This document shows positions 43,103 through 51,702 of a DNA stretch of 64,000 nt, piece by piece. Source of the DNA: Blautia sp. (GTDB lineage: Bacteria; Bacillota; Clostridia; Lachnospirales; Lachnospiraceae); contig JAPFCU010000023.1 in assembly GCA_026169535.1 (NCBI GenBank), positions 1 to 64,000 of the forward strand, read 5' to 3'. The notes beneath the pieces were generated by a model. It did no database searches. It was not told the origin of the DNA and saw only the letters and a program-made list of their open reading frames with translations. The stretch's first letter is position 1. Each line of letters opens with the position of its first letter. The translations under genes were made by a program, and so were the position numbers.

Positions 43103-43360
43103 ATGTATACAAAAGAAAGTGTTGAAACATTTCTGAAAAATCAGGGAAGGCTGTACGATGAGCCGGTTGCAGATTCTTATGAGGAAGCGGAAGAGTTTCT
43201 GGAGGACTGCATGGCAGTAGAAGTAAAAACTCTGAAAGAAGTGCGCCGTTATCTGGATGAAGCCGGAGCTGATGTGGAAGGAATGTCAAATGAGGAGCTT
43301 TTGGAGGCTTGTGAGGTGTTTGCGCTTCCGTCAGGTGGATTTTTGATCGTAGAAGGATGA
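43103..43360 (+). CDS. Small acidic protein of unknown function
   Basis: A cytosolic protein of 85 residues, very acidic (about a quarter Asp or Glu). It is predicted to be mainly helical, with segments YEEAEEFLEDCMAVEVKTLKEVRRYLDEAG and SNEELLEACEVFALPSGGFLIVEG. There is no membrane helix, signal or known motif. Good ribosome site GAGGAGG lies before ATG 43103. It starts two bases after the Cof-type HAD stop codon, so it belongs to the Maf-HAD-HAD operon. I do not recognise its family. A dimerising or regulatory role for the HAD enzyme is possible but only a guess. Confidence 0.75.
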   Translation: MYTKESVETFLKNQGRLYDEPVADSYEEAEEFLEDCMAVEVKTLKEVRRYLDEAGADVEGMSNEELLEACEVFALPSGGFLIVEG

Positions 43361-43383
43361 TAAGATAAAAAAGGGAGAACTTT

Positions 43384-43472
43384 AAGAAAGAACGCTGGGA
43401 AAAGAGGCTGATCATGGTTAGGATCCGGAGTTTAAAGAATCAGCTGAAAATGACAGAGTTCTTTCTTTTTTT
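43384..43472 (+). terminator. Long-loop intrinsic terminator
   Basis: AAGAAAGAAC (43384-43393) pairs with GTTCTTTCTT (43458-43467), followed by seven T. A 64-base loop lies between and contains AATCAGCTGAAAA-type secondary pairing. It ends the Maf operon. Confidence 0.55.
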
Positions 43473-43480
43473 GAAATATT

Positions 43481-43510
43481 TTGTCTGATAGGTGAAATAT
43501 ATGGTATAAT
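43481..43510 (+). promoter_or_regulatory. Promoter of the SUF gene pair
   Basis: TTGTCT (43481-43486), an 18-base spacer and a perfect TATAAT (43505-43510). Start is expected about 35 bases before the SufC-like start codon. Confidence 0.6.
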
Positions 43511-43554
43511 AGAGAAAACAGCAGAAGTTCTGCTTGTATGGAGGAACAGAAGAT

Positions 43555-44298
43555 ATGTTGGAATTAAAAAATATCAGTTTCCAGGTACCTGACGAAAAGG
43601 TCAGAAATGCAAAAGAAATTGGAATTTTAAATGATGTCAGTTTTACTTTGGAAGATAATAAGTTTGTTGTGATCACCGGCCCCAATGGAGGTGGAAAATC
43701 TACTCTTGCTAAAATTATTGCAGGAATAGAGAAGCCTACGTCAGGACAGATACTCTGGAACGGACAGGATATTACAGATATGGGAATCACAGACAGAGCT
43801 AAGCTTGGAATCAGTTATGCGTTTCAGCAGCCTGTAAGGTTTAAAGGGGTTACGGTTTTTGATCTTCTCCGTCTTGCTGCCGGAAAAGATATTTCAGTTG
43901 CCGGTGCCTGTGAATATCTTTCAAAAGTAGGGCTATGTGCCAAGGATTATATTAAGAGAGAAGTTAACAGCAGTCTGTCAGGAGGAGAGATCAAAAGAAT
44001 TGAAATTGCTACAATCCTGGCGAGAAAAACAAAAGTTTCTGTGTTTGATGAGCCTGAGGCAGGAATTGATCTTTGGAGCTTTCAAAATCTGATCCAGGTA
44101 TTTGAAGAAATGCATCAGCAGCTTCATGGTTCTATTCTTATCATTTCACATCAGGAAAGGATTTTAAACATTGCAGATGAGATTCTGCTTATTGCAGATG
44201 GAAAGCTTGTAAAAAAAGGGACAAAGGATGAGATCCTGCCGGAATTGCTGGGAACAGCCAATGCGGCAGTATCCTGTAATAAAGCGGTTAATCGTTAA
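43555..44298 (+). CDS. SufC-like ABC ATPase for Fe-S cluster assembly
   Basis: A 247-residue ABC ATPase. Walker A is GPNGGGKST near residue 44, the Q-loop FQQPVRFKGV near 90, signature SSLSGGEIKR near 143, Walker B KVSVFDEPEAGIDL near 163, with the switch histidine ISHQER near 200. The SPDEAGID version of Walker B (here DEPEAGIDLWS) and the phosphate-loop pattern mark the SUF type rather than an importer ATPase. It powers Fe-S cluster scaffold remodelling. The start follows GGAGG at 43540. SufB-like gene follows 14 bases downstream. There is no sufS, sufU or sufD next to it. Confidence 0.9.
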   Translation: MLELKNISFQVPDEKVRNAKEIGILNDVSFTLEDNKFVVITGPNGGGKSTLAKIIAGIEKPTSGQILWNGQDITDMGITDRAKLGISYAFQQPVRFKGVTVFDLLRLAAGKDISVAGACEYLSKVGLCAKDYIKREVNSSLSGGEIKRIEIATILARKTKVSVFDEPEAGIDLWSFQNLIQVFEEMHQQLHGSILIISHQERILNIADEILLIADGKLVKKGTKDEILPELLGTANAAVSCNKAVNR

Positions 44299-44312
44299 GG
44301 AGGAGTGAAGAA

Positions 44313-45230
44313 ATGGACGCAATACAGAGAGAACTGCTGGTGCAGGTGGCAGATCTTCATGAAATACCTGTAGGAGCTTATAATATCCGGGCAAATGGAA
44401 GCAGTGTCGACAGAAAAAGTACTGGAAATATAGAAATCCTTAATAAAGAGGATAAAAGCGGAATTGAGATCCATATCAAACCGGGAACAAAAAAAGAAAG
44501 TGTTCATATTCCTGTGATCATGAGTCAGTCTGGCTTAGAAGAAGTTGTTTATAATGATTTTTATATAGGAGAAAACGCAGATGTAACGATCATTGCAGGC
44601 TGTGGTATCCATAATGGAGGAGATGCATCCACCAGACATGACGGAATCCATCGCTTTTTTATAGAAAAAAATGCTCATGTAAAATATGTTGAAAAGCATT
44701 ATGGAAGCGGTGACGGAAAAGGGGAACGTATCATGAATCCGGTAACAGAGATCCATATGGATGAGGACAGCTTTATGGAAATGGATACGGTCCAGATCAA
44801 GGGAGTAGACTCTACAAAAAGAGAAAATAAGGCCTGGCTGAAAACAGGTGCCAAACTTGTTGTTATGGAACGCCTTATGACTCACGGCAGACAAAGAGCA
44901 GAAAGCTATTTTGACGTTCGGCTGGATGGAGAAGACTCTTCTGCAAATATTATTTCAAGGTCTGTTGCCCGAAATGATTCATATCAGTTGTTCCAGGCAG
45001 ATCTTTGTGGAAATAATCGCTGCAGCGGACATACAGAATGTGATGCCATCATCATGGAGAATGCCAGGATCAGTGCAGTCCCTGAGCTGACTGCCAATCA
45101 TGTGGATGCAGCATTGATCCATGAAGCAGCCATAGGAAAGATTGCAGGTGAGCAGCTTATCAAACTTATGACACTTGGTCTCACTGAGGCAGAGGCTGAA
45201 GAGCAGATCATCAGCGGATTTTTGAAATAA
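44313..45230 (+). CDS. Minimal SufB/SufD-like Fe-S scaffold protein
   Basis: A 305-residue protein of the SufB/SufD beta-helix family. Family parts are VYNDFYIGENADVTIIAGCGIHN near residue 70, FFIEKNAHVKYVEKHYGSG near 110, and GNNRCSGHTECDAIIMENARISAVPELTANHVDAALIHEAAIGKI near 230, where the conserved Cys (CSGHTEC) and His/Glu of the cluster site fall. It is much shorter than E. coli SufB (about 495) or SufD (about 420). The arrangement SufC-SufB alone matches the minimal SUF type (SmsCB) of anaerobes and archaea. It would build Fe-S clusters without the oxygen-tolerance additions. Confidence 0.9.
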   Translation: MDAIQRELLVQVADLHEIPVGAYNIRANGSSVDRKSTGNIEILNKEDKSGIEIHIKPGTKKESVHIPVIMSQSGLEEVVYNDFYIGENADVTIIAGCGIHNGGDASTRHDGIHRFFIEKNAHVKYVEKHYGSGDGKGERIMNPVTEIHMDEDSFMEMDTVQIKGVDSTKRENKAWLKTGAKLVVMERLMTHGRQRAESYFDVRLDGEDSSANIISRSVARNDSYQLFQADLCGNNRCSGHTECDAIIMENARISAVPELTANHVDAALIHEAAIGKIAGEQLIKLMTLGLTEAEAEEQIISGFLK

Positions 45231-45241
45231 CCAGTTGAAAG

Positions 45242-45278
45242 GGCAGATTCTCTGATATTATGAGAATTTGCTTTTTTC
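45242..45278 (+). terminator. Intrinsic terminator
   Basis: GCAGATTCTC (45243-45252) pairs with GAGAATTTGC (45261-45270), with one G-U, followed by TTTTTT. It ends the SUF pair. Confidence 0.75.
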
Positions 45279-45479
45279 ATTCACCAGGAAAGCAATACAC
45301 TCAGACTGCAGTTCTGTTGGAAAACATAGATTACACATCAGAAATAGCATATGGTATAATAAGCATACAGAAAAAGAAAACTAAAACTGTGCCGAAACGG
45401 ATCACAGAAAATTTCTGTAAAATCTGCGTATTTTATATGTACAGACAGATAGAATAACATATAAAAAGGAGGATGACTT

Positions 45480-48392
45480 ATGCGAGAAAAAAAGATCACG
45501 GCACTTATTATGTCCATATTTATGGTGCTTTCCCTTCTTCCATCTACAGTATTTGCAGCGGCTGCTGTGAAACTGGATGGTCAGCTTAAGATCAATGGTA
45601 AGGCAGTGGTTGGTACGACCCTCAGTGCAGAACTGAAGGATGTAAAGCCGGAAGGGCTGGCAGATGGCAGTATCAGCTATAAATGGTCCAGAAAGGCAGT
45701 GGATGATACGGAAAATGCACATTTGCAGGAAATTGGCAAAGAGAAAACCTATGTGGTAACAGAAGCAGATCTGGGCTGTAAAATTGTCCTTACTGTTACA
45801 GGTACAGAGGATAAGGGATATACCGGAAGTCTTAATGCGGAAACAGCCGATGTTGTTGCTCCTGCAGAATCTCAGGATCAGGCAGTACAGGATGCACAGG
45901 TGGTTCCGGAAACAGAAGAACAGGATGCATCTGTACCGGAGGTGCCAGCGGAAGAAGTACCTGAAACCAGTACCCAGACAGAAGAGGAATATGAGGAAAT
46001 ACCAGCAGAAGAGTCTGGAATGGAACAGACAGATGAACTTCCAGAAGAGGTTTTAGAACCGGAAGAACAGACAGGTGAGGCTGGAAGTGAATCTGTAGAG
46101 GGTATTCCTGCGGCACAGGAAGATGGTACAACAGAATTGTATCCTGCTGAAGGAGAAGATCAATTCTATGAAGATGATTCACTTACCCCTGTTGATCCTT
46201 CGGAAATGGAGGATGATGAAGCGGGTTCTGAAGAAGTAGACGGAATCCCTCCAGCACAGGAAGATAATCAGGATCAGTCCGGTGAAGAGAATCAGGAAGT
46301 GATAGATGATCCAGAGTCTGTATATCTTGCGGAGGCGCTTACACCAGACGGCACGGGAGTGCTTGATTTTGGAACGCTTCCGGCAGGTGAGACAGCAGAT
46401 GGAACAAGCTTAAACGTGACAGTGAGAAATACAGGAACAGAAACTTTGCATTTTCTGGGGAACTCTCCGGAGCGTTTTGCAGTTCAGGATATTGTTGATC
46501 CACTGGAGCCAGGAGCAGAAGTTACTCTTTGGGTGGCACCGCGTCAGGGAACTGCGGCCGGAAACTATGAGGATGTTATTACTTATATTTCAGAAGAAGG
46601 CGCTCAGGCTTCCTTTACGGCAAGGATGATTCTGACAGAAGCAGAAAATCCGGAAGTTCCGGCTCTTGCAGCAGACCAGGAACTTCTGGAATTCACAGCA
46701 GATGAAGCCCAGATCCTCACATTGACAAATAATTCTTCTGAGGATATTTCACTTACAGCTTCAACAGCAGAAGGAACAGTAATTGTGGATCCGTCTACTG
46801 TTGTAATCCCGGCAGGGGAAAATTATCAATTCCAGATTGTTCCGGCAGATGGTCTGGAAGCGGAAAAAGAGTACCAGGATAATATTACATTTACAGATGA
46901 AGCAAATGCAGAAAATGCAGTGACTATCCCTGTGACAGTTGTTCTTCCGGCAGAAGTACCGGATCCGATAAGTGATGTGACATCTGACAAAGACAGCCTG
47001 GATTTTGGTACGGAAACAGAAGGATATCAGGAAGCACCTGCTGAGGACTATGCAGTTCTTACAAATAATGGAAAAGCGGATGCAGAACTGTCTGATCCTG
47101 TCAGCGAAAATGGCGAAGCAAAGTATTTCGATGTACTGCTTGCTGATTCTATCCTTCCGGCAGGAGGGGCTACACATCTGATCATTCGTCCAAAAACAGG
47201 GCTTGCCGCAGGAAATTATAAAGAAAGTTTTATGGTAACTGACCTTACAGCAGGCAAAGATATCACGATCACAGCAGTTTTTTCAGTGTCAGCGGCAAGT
47301 CACAGTCTGAGCGTGGCTCCGGCTTCTCTGGAATTTGCAGCGGCAAAGAAAGGTTATAGTCAGATAGAAGCGCAGCAGATTACAGTAACGAATAATGGAA
47401 CAGCGGCTGAGACCTTGAGTCAGCCAGTGGGAAGTGCTTTTGAAATAAGTCAGGCGGATACAGCTGTTCTGACCATACAGCCAGGAGAATCTGTAAGTTT
47501 TACAGTAAGACCTAAGACAGGGCTTGATATCGGAACATATCAGGAAACCATCCAAATATCTTCCGGTGCAGCAAATGTTGGAGTTGATGCGGTATTCCAG
47601 GTGATCAAGGGGACTGCAACAGTTACAAAAATTCAGACACCGGAAAATATTACAGGACTTGCAAATGGAACTAAAAAAGATGCAAAATCTCTGAGACTGC
47701 CGTCTGTAGTAGTGATAGAGACAACTTCCGGTAATATGAAAGCAGCAGTTACATGGGATGTAAAGAGTTGTGCATATGACCCTTCCAATACGGAAAAACA
47801 GACGTTCAGTGTTAGTGGTACAGTCAAACTTCCGGAAGGTGTGGATAACAACAATAAACTTCCTCTTTCTGTAAAAGTGAAAGTCAGTGTAAAGGCATAT
47901 GCTCCAAGAACGGTATCGGCAGCTGATAATAAGATTACAGGCATTGAGTATAACGGAAATTATACAACACAGTCTAAGATTTCCTTTACAGCAGTTGGCG
48001 CAGGTATGGATAATACATCTCCAAGAAAAGGTGATACCAGGTATCTTCCGTTAAATTGGACTGTGATCAATACAAATACCTGGAGCTCGGCACCATATAC
48101 TGCCAGCTTTGGAATGGCACAGAGCGGAGATTATACCTTAAAAGTAACTTTCCAGCTGCAGAAATTTGATGGAACTGCATGGAAGAGCATAGAGGATTAC
48201 GCTTCATGTAAGGTTCCGTTCCATGTTTCAAAAGCCAGTGTCACCGGACCGGGACAGAATCTGACACCAGCAGCAGACCGCAGGAATGCGGTAAGAACAG
48301 GAGACAGTACACCAGTTCTGCCATTTGTGATCATTCTTGTGGTAGCAGCAGTGGCTATCGGCGGCGTGATAATATATAAAAAGAAAAAATAA
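45480..48392 (+). CDS. Large cell-surface protein with Ig-like repeats and C-terminal anchor
   Basis: A 970-residue exported protein. Signal peptide residues 1-26 (LIMSIFMVLSLLPSTVFAAA). Residues 27-125 look Ig-like (GTTLSAELKDVKPEGLADGSISYKWSR). Residues about 126-285 are an acidic Glu/Pro/Thr/Gln-rich linker. Residues about 290-710 hold four repeats of about 95 residues in the ASH/choice-of-anchor style, each with LDFG or LEFA near the start and RPKTGL-x-AGNY-type near the end. A Big_4-like domain follows (ITGLANGTKKDAKSLRLPS). The C-terminus has RTGDSTP, a 22-residue hydrophobic segment and KKKK, a degenerate sortase or membrane anchor. Possibly an adhesin or wall protein. Confidence 0.83.
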   Translation: MREKKITALIMSIFMVLSLLPSTVFAAAAVKLDGQLKINGKAVVGTTLSAELKDVKPEGLADGSISYKWSRKAVDDTENAHLQEIGKEKTYVVTEADLGCKIVLTVTGTEDKGYTGSLNAETADVVAPAESQDQAVQDAQVVPETEEQDASVPEVPAEEVPETSTQTEEEYEEIPAEESGMEQTDELPEEVLEPEEQTGEAGSESVEGIPAAQEDGTTELYPAEGEDQFYEDDSLTPVDPSEMEDDEAGSEEVDGIPPAQEDNQDQSGEENQEVIDDPESVYLAEALTPDGTGVLDFGTLPAGETADGTSLNVTVRNTGTETLHFLGNSPERFAVQDIVDPLEPGAEVTLWVAPRQGTAAGNYEDVITYISEEGAQASFTARMILTEAENPEVPALAADQELLEFTADEAQILTLTNNSSEDISLTASTAEGTVIVDPSTVVIPAGENYQFQIVPADGLEAEKEYQDNITFTDEANAENAVTIPVTVVLPAEVPDPISDVTSDKDSLDFGTETEGYQEAPAEDYAVLTNNGKADAELSDPVSENGEAKYFDVLLADSILPAGGATHLIIRPKTGLAAGNYKESFMVTDLTAGKDITITAVFSVSAASHSLSVAPASLEFAAAKKGYSQIEAQQITVTNNGTAAETLSQPVGSAFEISQADTAVLTIQPGESVSFTVRPKTGLDIGTYQETIQISSGAANVGVDAVFQVIKGTATVTKIQTPENITGLANGTKKDAKSLRLPSVVVIETTSGNMKAAVTWDVKSCAYDPSNTEKQTFSVSGTVKLPEGVDNNNKLPLSVKVKVSVKAYAPRTVSAADNKITGIEYNGNYTTQSKISFTAVGAGMDNTSPRKGDTRYLPLNWTVINTNTWSSAPYTASFGMAQSGDYTLKVTFQLQKFDGTAWKSIEDYASCKVPFHVSKASVTGPGQNLTPAADRRNAVRTGDSTPVLPFVIILVVAAVAIGGVIIYKKKK

Positions 48393-48412
48393 ATCATATA
48401 AAAAATGAATTG

Positions 48413-48439
48413 CTAGCACTCATTTCAAATGAGTGCTAG
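48413..48439 (+). promoter_or_regulatory. CIRCE operator (HrcA binding site) before htpG
   Basis: CTAGCACTC (48413-48421), nine bases, GAGTGCTAG (48431-48439). It matches the CIRCE consensus TTAGCACTC-N9-GAGTGCTAA at all but the outermost base of each arm. TTGACT (48447-48452) with 17-base spacing to TACTAT (48470-48475) follows. The hairpin and the following T-run (48440-48445) can also end the surface-protein transcript. HrcA repression of htpG is inferred from the site. Confidence 0.88.
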
Positions 48440-48514
48440 TTTTTTCTTGACTTTTATGAAAAAGGGTATTACTATATATCACAGAAATGAAAAATTTAAA
48501 GGAGTGTGAGTTAT

Positions 48515-50554
48515 ATGGCTGCAAAGCATGGTAACTTATCGATCAACAGTGAAAACATTTTTCCTATTATAAAAAAATGGTTATATTCTGACCATGATAT
48601 TTTTGTACGTGAGCTTGTGTCTAATGGGTGCGATGCGATTACAAAACTGAAGAAACTGGAAATTATGGGTGAGTATACTTTTCCGGATGATTATAAACCT
48701 TCTGTTCAGGTGGTTGTCGATTCAGAAAAGAAAACTTTGAAATTTATTGACAATGGTATCGGAATGACTGCAGATGAGATAGAGGAATATATTACACAGA
48801 TTGCTTTTTCCGGTGCAACAGAATTTCTTGAGAAGTATAAAGACAAAACAACAGACGACCAGATGATTGGTCATTTTGGTCTTGGTTTTTATTCTGCATT
48901 TATGGTGGCAGATGAAGTACATATTGATACACTTTCATATAAAGAGGGTTCAGTTCCTGTTCACTGGACTTGCGATGGAGGTACCGAATATGATATTCAG
49001 GATGGGAATAAGGATACCATAGGTACAGAGATTACTCTTTTCCTTAATGAAGAAAGTCTGGAGTTCTGTAATGAATACCGTATGAGAGAAGTTCTTGAAA
49101 AGTACTGCTCTTTTATGCCGGTGAATATTTATCTTTCTAAAGAAAATGCAGAACAGGAATATGAAACTATTGACGAGGCAGATCTGAAAGATGATGATGT
49201 TGTTGTAGAGCATATTCATGAAGAGGCCAAAACAGAAGAAAAAGAAAACGACAATGGAGAGAAAGAAATTGTTGAAATTTCTCCTGCAAGAGATCGGGTA
49301 AAGATCAATAAGCGTCCTGTTTCTTTAAGTGATCCGCAGCCGCTTTGGATAAAACATCCAAATGAATGTACAGAAGAAGAATATAAAGATTTTTATCGCA
49401 AGGTATTTATGGATTATAAAGAACCGTTGTTCTGGATCCATCTGAATATGGACTATCCATTTAACCTGAAAGGAATCCTGTACTTCCCGAAGATTAACAC
49501 AGAGTATGACTCTATAGAGGGAACTATCAAATTATATAATAATCAGGTATTTATTGCAGATAATATTAAAGAAGTCATTCCTGAATTTTTGCTTCTTCTG
49601 AAAGGTGTGATCGATTGTCCGGATCTTCCGCTTAATGTATCAAGAAGCGCCCTTCAGAATGATGGATTTGTACAGAAAATTTCAGAGTATATTGCAAAGA
49701 AAGTAGCGGATAAGCTTACAGGAATGTGTAAGACTGAACGTGAATCTTATGAAAAATACTGGGATGATATCAGCCCGTTTATAAAATTTGGATGCATTAA
49801 AGATGCAAAATTTGCAGATAAGCTTCATGATTTTATTCTGTTTAAGGATCTTGATAATAAATATCTGACTCTGAAAGACTGCATCGAGGCAAATAAAAAG
49901 GAAAACACAGAAGAGGAAGCTGCTCAGACAGAAAAGCAGGATGAAGAGAAAGAACCGGAGAAGACAACCTTATTCTATGTTACAGATCCGGTACAGCAGA
50001 GCCAGTACATTAACATGTTTAAGGAAGCTGGCAAAAATGCAGTCATTCTTTCCCATAATATTGACACAGCATTTATTTCACATCTGGAGCAGAGGGATCA
50101 GACAATTCAGTTCAAGAGGATAGATGCAGATCTGACGGAAGAATTAAAAGGTGAAGGAACTGCTGATGAGGAAACTGCAAAAACGCTTACAGAACTATTC
50201 CGTAAAAATCTGAACAAAGAAAAACTGGAAGTTAAAGTGGAAAATCTGAAAAATGAGTCTGTTTCTGCGATGATGATGCTTTCTGAGGAAAGCCGCCGTA
50301 TGCAGGATATGATGAAAATGTATAATATGTATGGTATGGATCCGGGAATGTTTGGCGGACAGGAAACACTTGTGCTGAACGCAAATCATCCATTGGTGAA
50401 GTACCTGGCTGAAAATAAGGAGTCGGCTCATGCCGCTGTGATCTGTGAGCAGTTGTATGATCTGGCAATGATCAGTCATAAACAACTTTCTCCAGATGAA
50501 ATGACAAAATTTGTTCAGAGAAGCAATGATATTTTAATGCTTTTGACAAAATAA
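48515..50554 (+). CDS. htpG: Molecular chaperone HtpG (Hsp90)
   Basis: Bacterial Hsp90 of 679 residues, longer than the usual 620-640. The N-terminal ATPase domain carries SINSENIFPIIKKWLYSDHDIFVRELVSNGCDAI, DNGIGMTADEI and GHFGLGFYSAFMVAD (the lid glycines). An acidic insert follows near residues 225-260 (EEAKTEEKENDNGEKEIVE), and the middle domain includes NVSRSALQND with the catalytic arginine. The C-terminal dimerisation part ends MTKFVQRSNDILMLL. A second Glu-rich stretch lies at about 460-485. Start ATG 48515 follows GGAG by ten bases. Controlled by CIRCE as a heat-shock gene. Confidence 0.96.
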   Translation: MAAKHGNLSINSENIFPIIKKWLYSDHDIFVRELVSNGCDAITKLKKLEIMGEYTFPDDYKPSVQVVVDSEKKTLKFIDNGIGMTADEIEEYITQIAFSGATEFLEKYKDKTTDDQMIGHFGLGFYSAFMVADEVHIDTLSYKEGSVPVHWTCDGGTEYDIQDGNKDTIGTEITLFLNEESLEFCNEYRMREVLEKYCSFMPVNIYLSKENAEQEYETIDEADLKDDDVVVEHIHEEAKTEEKENDNGEKEIVEISPARDRVKINKRPVSLSDPQPLWIKHPNECTEEEYKDFYRKVFMDYKEPLFWIHLNMDYPFNLKGILYFPKINTEYDSIEGTIKLYNNQVFIADNIKEVIPEFLLLLKGVIDCPDLPLNVSRSALQNDGFVQKISEYIAKKVADKLTGMCKTERESYEKYWDDISPFIKFGCIKDAKFADKLHDFILFKDLDNKYLTLKDCIEANKKENTEEEAAQTEKQDEEKEPEKTTLFYVTDPVQQSQYINMFKEAGKNAVILSHNIDTAFISHLEQRDQTIQFKRIDADLTEELKGEGTADEETAKTLTELFRKNLNKEKLEVKVENLKNESVSAMMMLSEESRRMQDMMKMYNMYGMDPGMFGGQETLVLNANHPLVKYLAENKESAHAAVICEQLYDLAMISHKQLSPDEMTKFVQRSNDILMLLTK

Positions 50555-50572
50555 AATTTTTTGATATAAGTT

Positions 50573-50614
50573 CTCCGGGTGTTTTATCTTATGATAAGAT
50601 ACTCGGAGTTTTTT
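50573..50614 (+). terminator. Intrinsic terminator
   Basis: CTCCG with inner ATCTTA pairs with TAAGAT and CGGAG around TGA, followed by TTTTTT. It ends htpG. The rest of the 310-base gap to the next gene is very AT-rich and holds the promoter region of the Spo0A-like gene. Confidence 0.75.
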
Positions 50615-50792
50615 AGTGAATAAAAATAATATCGAAAAATTATGAATTTTATAAAATTTATGTATTATAACAGAGAATAAAATCGATATTGACAAGAATT
50701 AGAGGGGTTTTTATGCTCTTTTATGTACGGACTGTCTTTCTAAATCTCGAAAAATGTATATATTATTCATTTTTTTACGAAAACGTGCGAGT

Positions 50793-50833
50793 TTTGTAGA
50801 AGAAAACGGATTAATGTAAAAATATTGTATAAT
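50793..50833 (+). promoter_or_regulatory. TATAAT promoter with a possible 0A box
   Basis: TATAAT is perfect at 50828-50833, but no good -35 is seen. TTTGTAGAA (50793-50801), one base off the 0A-box type TTTGTCGAA, lies 26 bases before it. A second weak match, TCTCGAA, is near 50745. A promoter lacking a -35 but with a 0A-like site is the layout of Spo0A-activated genes. This is an inference from resemblance. Confidence 0.4.
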
Positions 50834-50864
50834 ATAAGGGAAGCAAAGGATATAGGAGAGAGAT

Positions 50865-51194
50865 ATGAGAAAAGTATATCATTTAATCAGGCAGATGGGA
50901 GTAACATCAAAATATAAAGGATATTATTTTCTAGCGGATGCAATAAAAATGTCTATGGAATCGCCGGAATATCCGCTGAGGATCACAAAGGATGTATATC
51001 CGCCTCTGGCGAGAAAATATAAATCTACCCCCAATAATATCGAACATGATATACGTACGGTTGTGAATGTGTGCTGGAGTTCAAACAAAGATCAGCTGGA
51101 CCGCATTGCAGGGTATACGCTGAGTTATAAGCCTACAAATAGTGAATTTGTAGATATGCTTGCCTATTATTTAAGTGAAAATGAGTGGAAGTGA
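50865..51194 (+). CDS. Stand-alone Spo0A C-terminal (output) domain protein
   Basis: A 109-residue protein that aligns end to end with the DNA-binding domain of Spo0A, the sporulation master regulator: VYHLIRQMGVTSKYKGYYFLADAIKMSMESPEYPLRITKDVYPPLARKYKSTPNNIEHDIRTVVNVCW, with KPTNSEFVDMLAYYL at the end. Conserved features are the GVxxxxKGY start, TK-x-YP-x-x-A, TP-x-x-x-E and the PTNSEF tail. The receiver domain that carries the phosphorylated aspartate is absent. ATG 50865 has an AGGAGAG site ahead. It should bind 0A boxes, but phosphorylation cannot control it. A sporulation or stationary-phase regulator is the likely role. Confidence 0.9.
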   Translation: MRKVYHLIRQMGVTSKYKGYYFLADAIKMSMESPEYPLRITKDVYPPLARKYKSTPNNIEHDIRTVVNVCWSSNKDQLDRIAGYTLSYKPTNSEFVDMLAYYLSENEWK

Positions 51195-51201
51195 TCCAAT
51201 A

Positions 51202-51702
51202 TCATAAAATTTCATAGCTGATATTTTGCTCATTGAAAAAATTTTGAACAGCAGCGTCCCATAGCTGTTCTGCGCGTTTATCAAGAGAAAAATACTTTTG
51301 AGATATTCCTGAAGTACAGAACAGCATTTTATTTTTGTATTGTATGTTCAGTGATAAAGAACTGGCATCAGAAAGTTCGGAAATATTATTTGTGTGAAAA
51401 ACAGAAGAAAACTGTTCTGATGTTAATTGGAATACAATTTTAAACTGCAGAGGGGTGCGTTTTCCGCGAATGACAGAAAAACAAAAAGGTTTTAACTGTT
51501 TCCATTGGGAATAAAGGGATCCGTTTTGGGTTAGGATATCCTGTGTGTCAGTATCAAAAAAATCTTTGTTAATGCTTCCGTTTATAGTGAAGGTGTTAAA
51601 GGTTGTAATGGAAGCCTCTGCCATGGGGAAGAGGTCAAAAGTGTTTCCAATCAGAAGTTGATTCATAAATTCTTTGATCTCAATGATCTTTAATGCAATC
51701 AT
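51202..51702 (-). CDS. DUF5721-type protein of unknown function
   Basis: A cytosolic protein of 166 residues. The opening (IALKIIEIKEFMNQLLIGNTFDLFPMAEASITTFNTFTINGSI) matches what I recall as the DUF5721 family of Lachnospiraceae; this match is from memory. Central GKRTPLQFKIVFQLTS and the C-terminal FSLDKRAEQLWDAAVQNFF complete it. No membrane helix, signal or catalytic motif is visible. It converges with the Spo0A-like gene with only seven bases between the stops. Ribosome site AAAGGAG precedes the start on the minus strand. Function unknown. Confidence 0.72.
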   Translation of the reverse strand: MIALKIIEIKEFMNQLLIGNTFDLFPMAEASITTFNTFTINGSINKDFFDTDTQDILTQNGSLYSQWKQLKPFCFSVIRGKRTPLQFKIVFQLTSEQFSSVFHTNNISELSDASSLSLNIQYKNKMLFCTSGISQKYFSLDKRAEQLWDAAVQNFFNEQNISYEIL

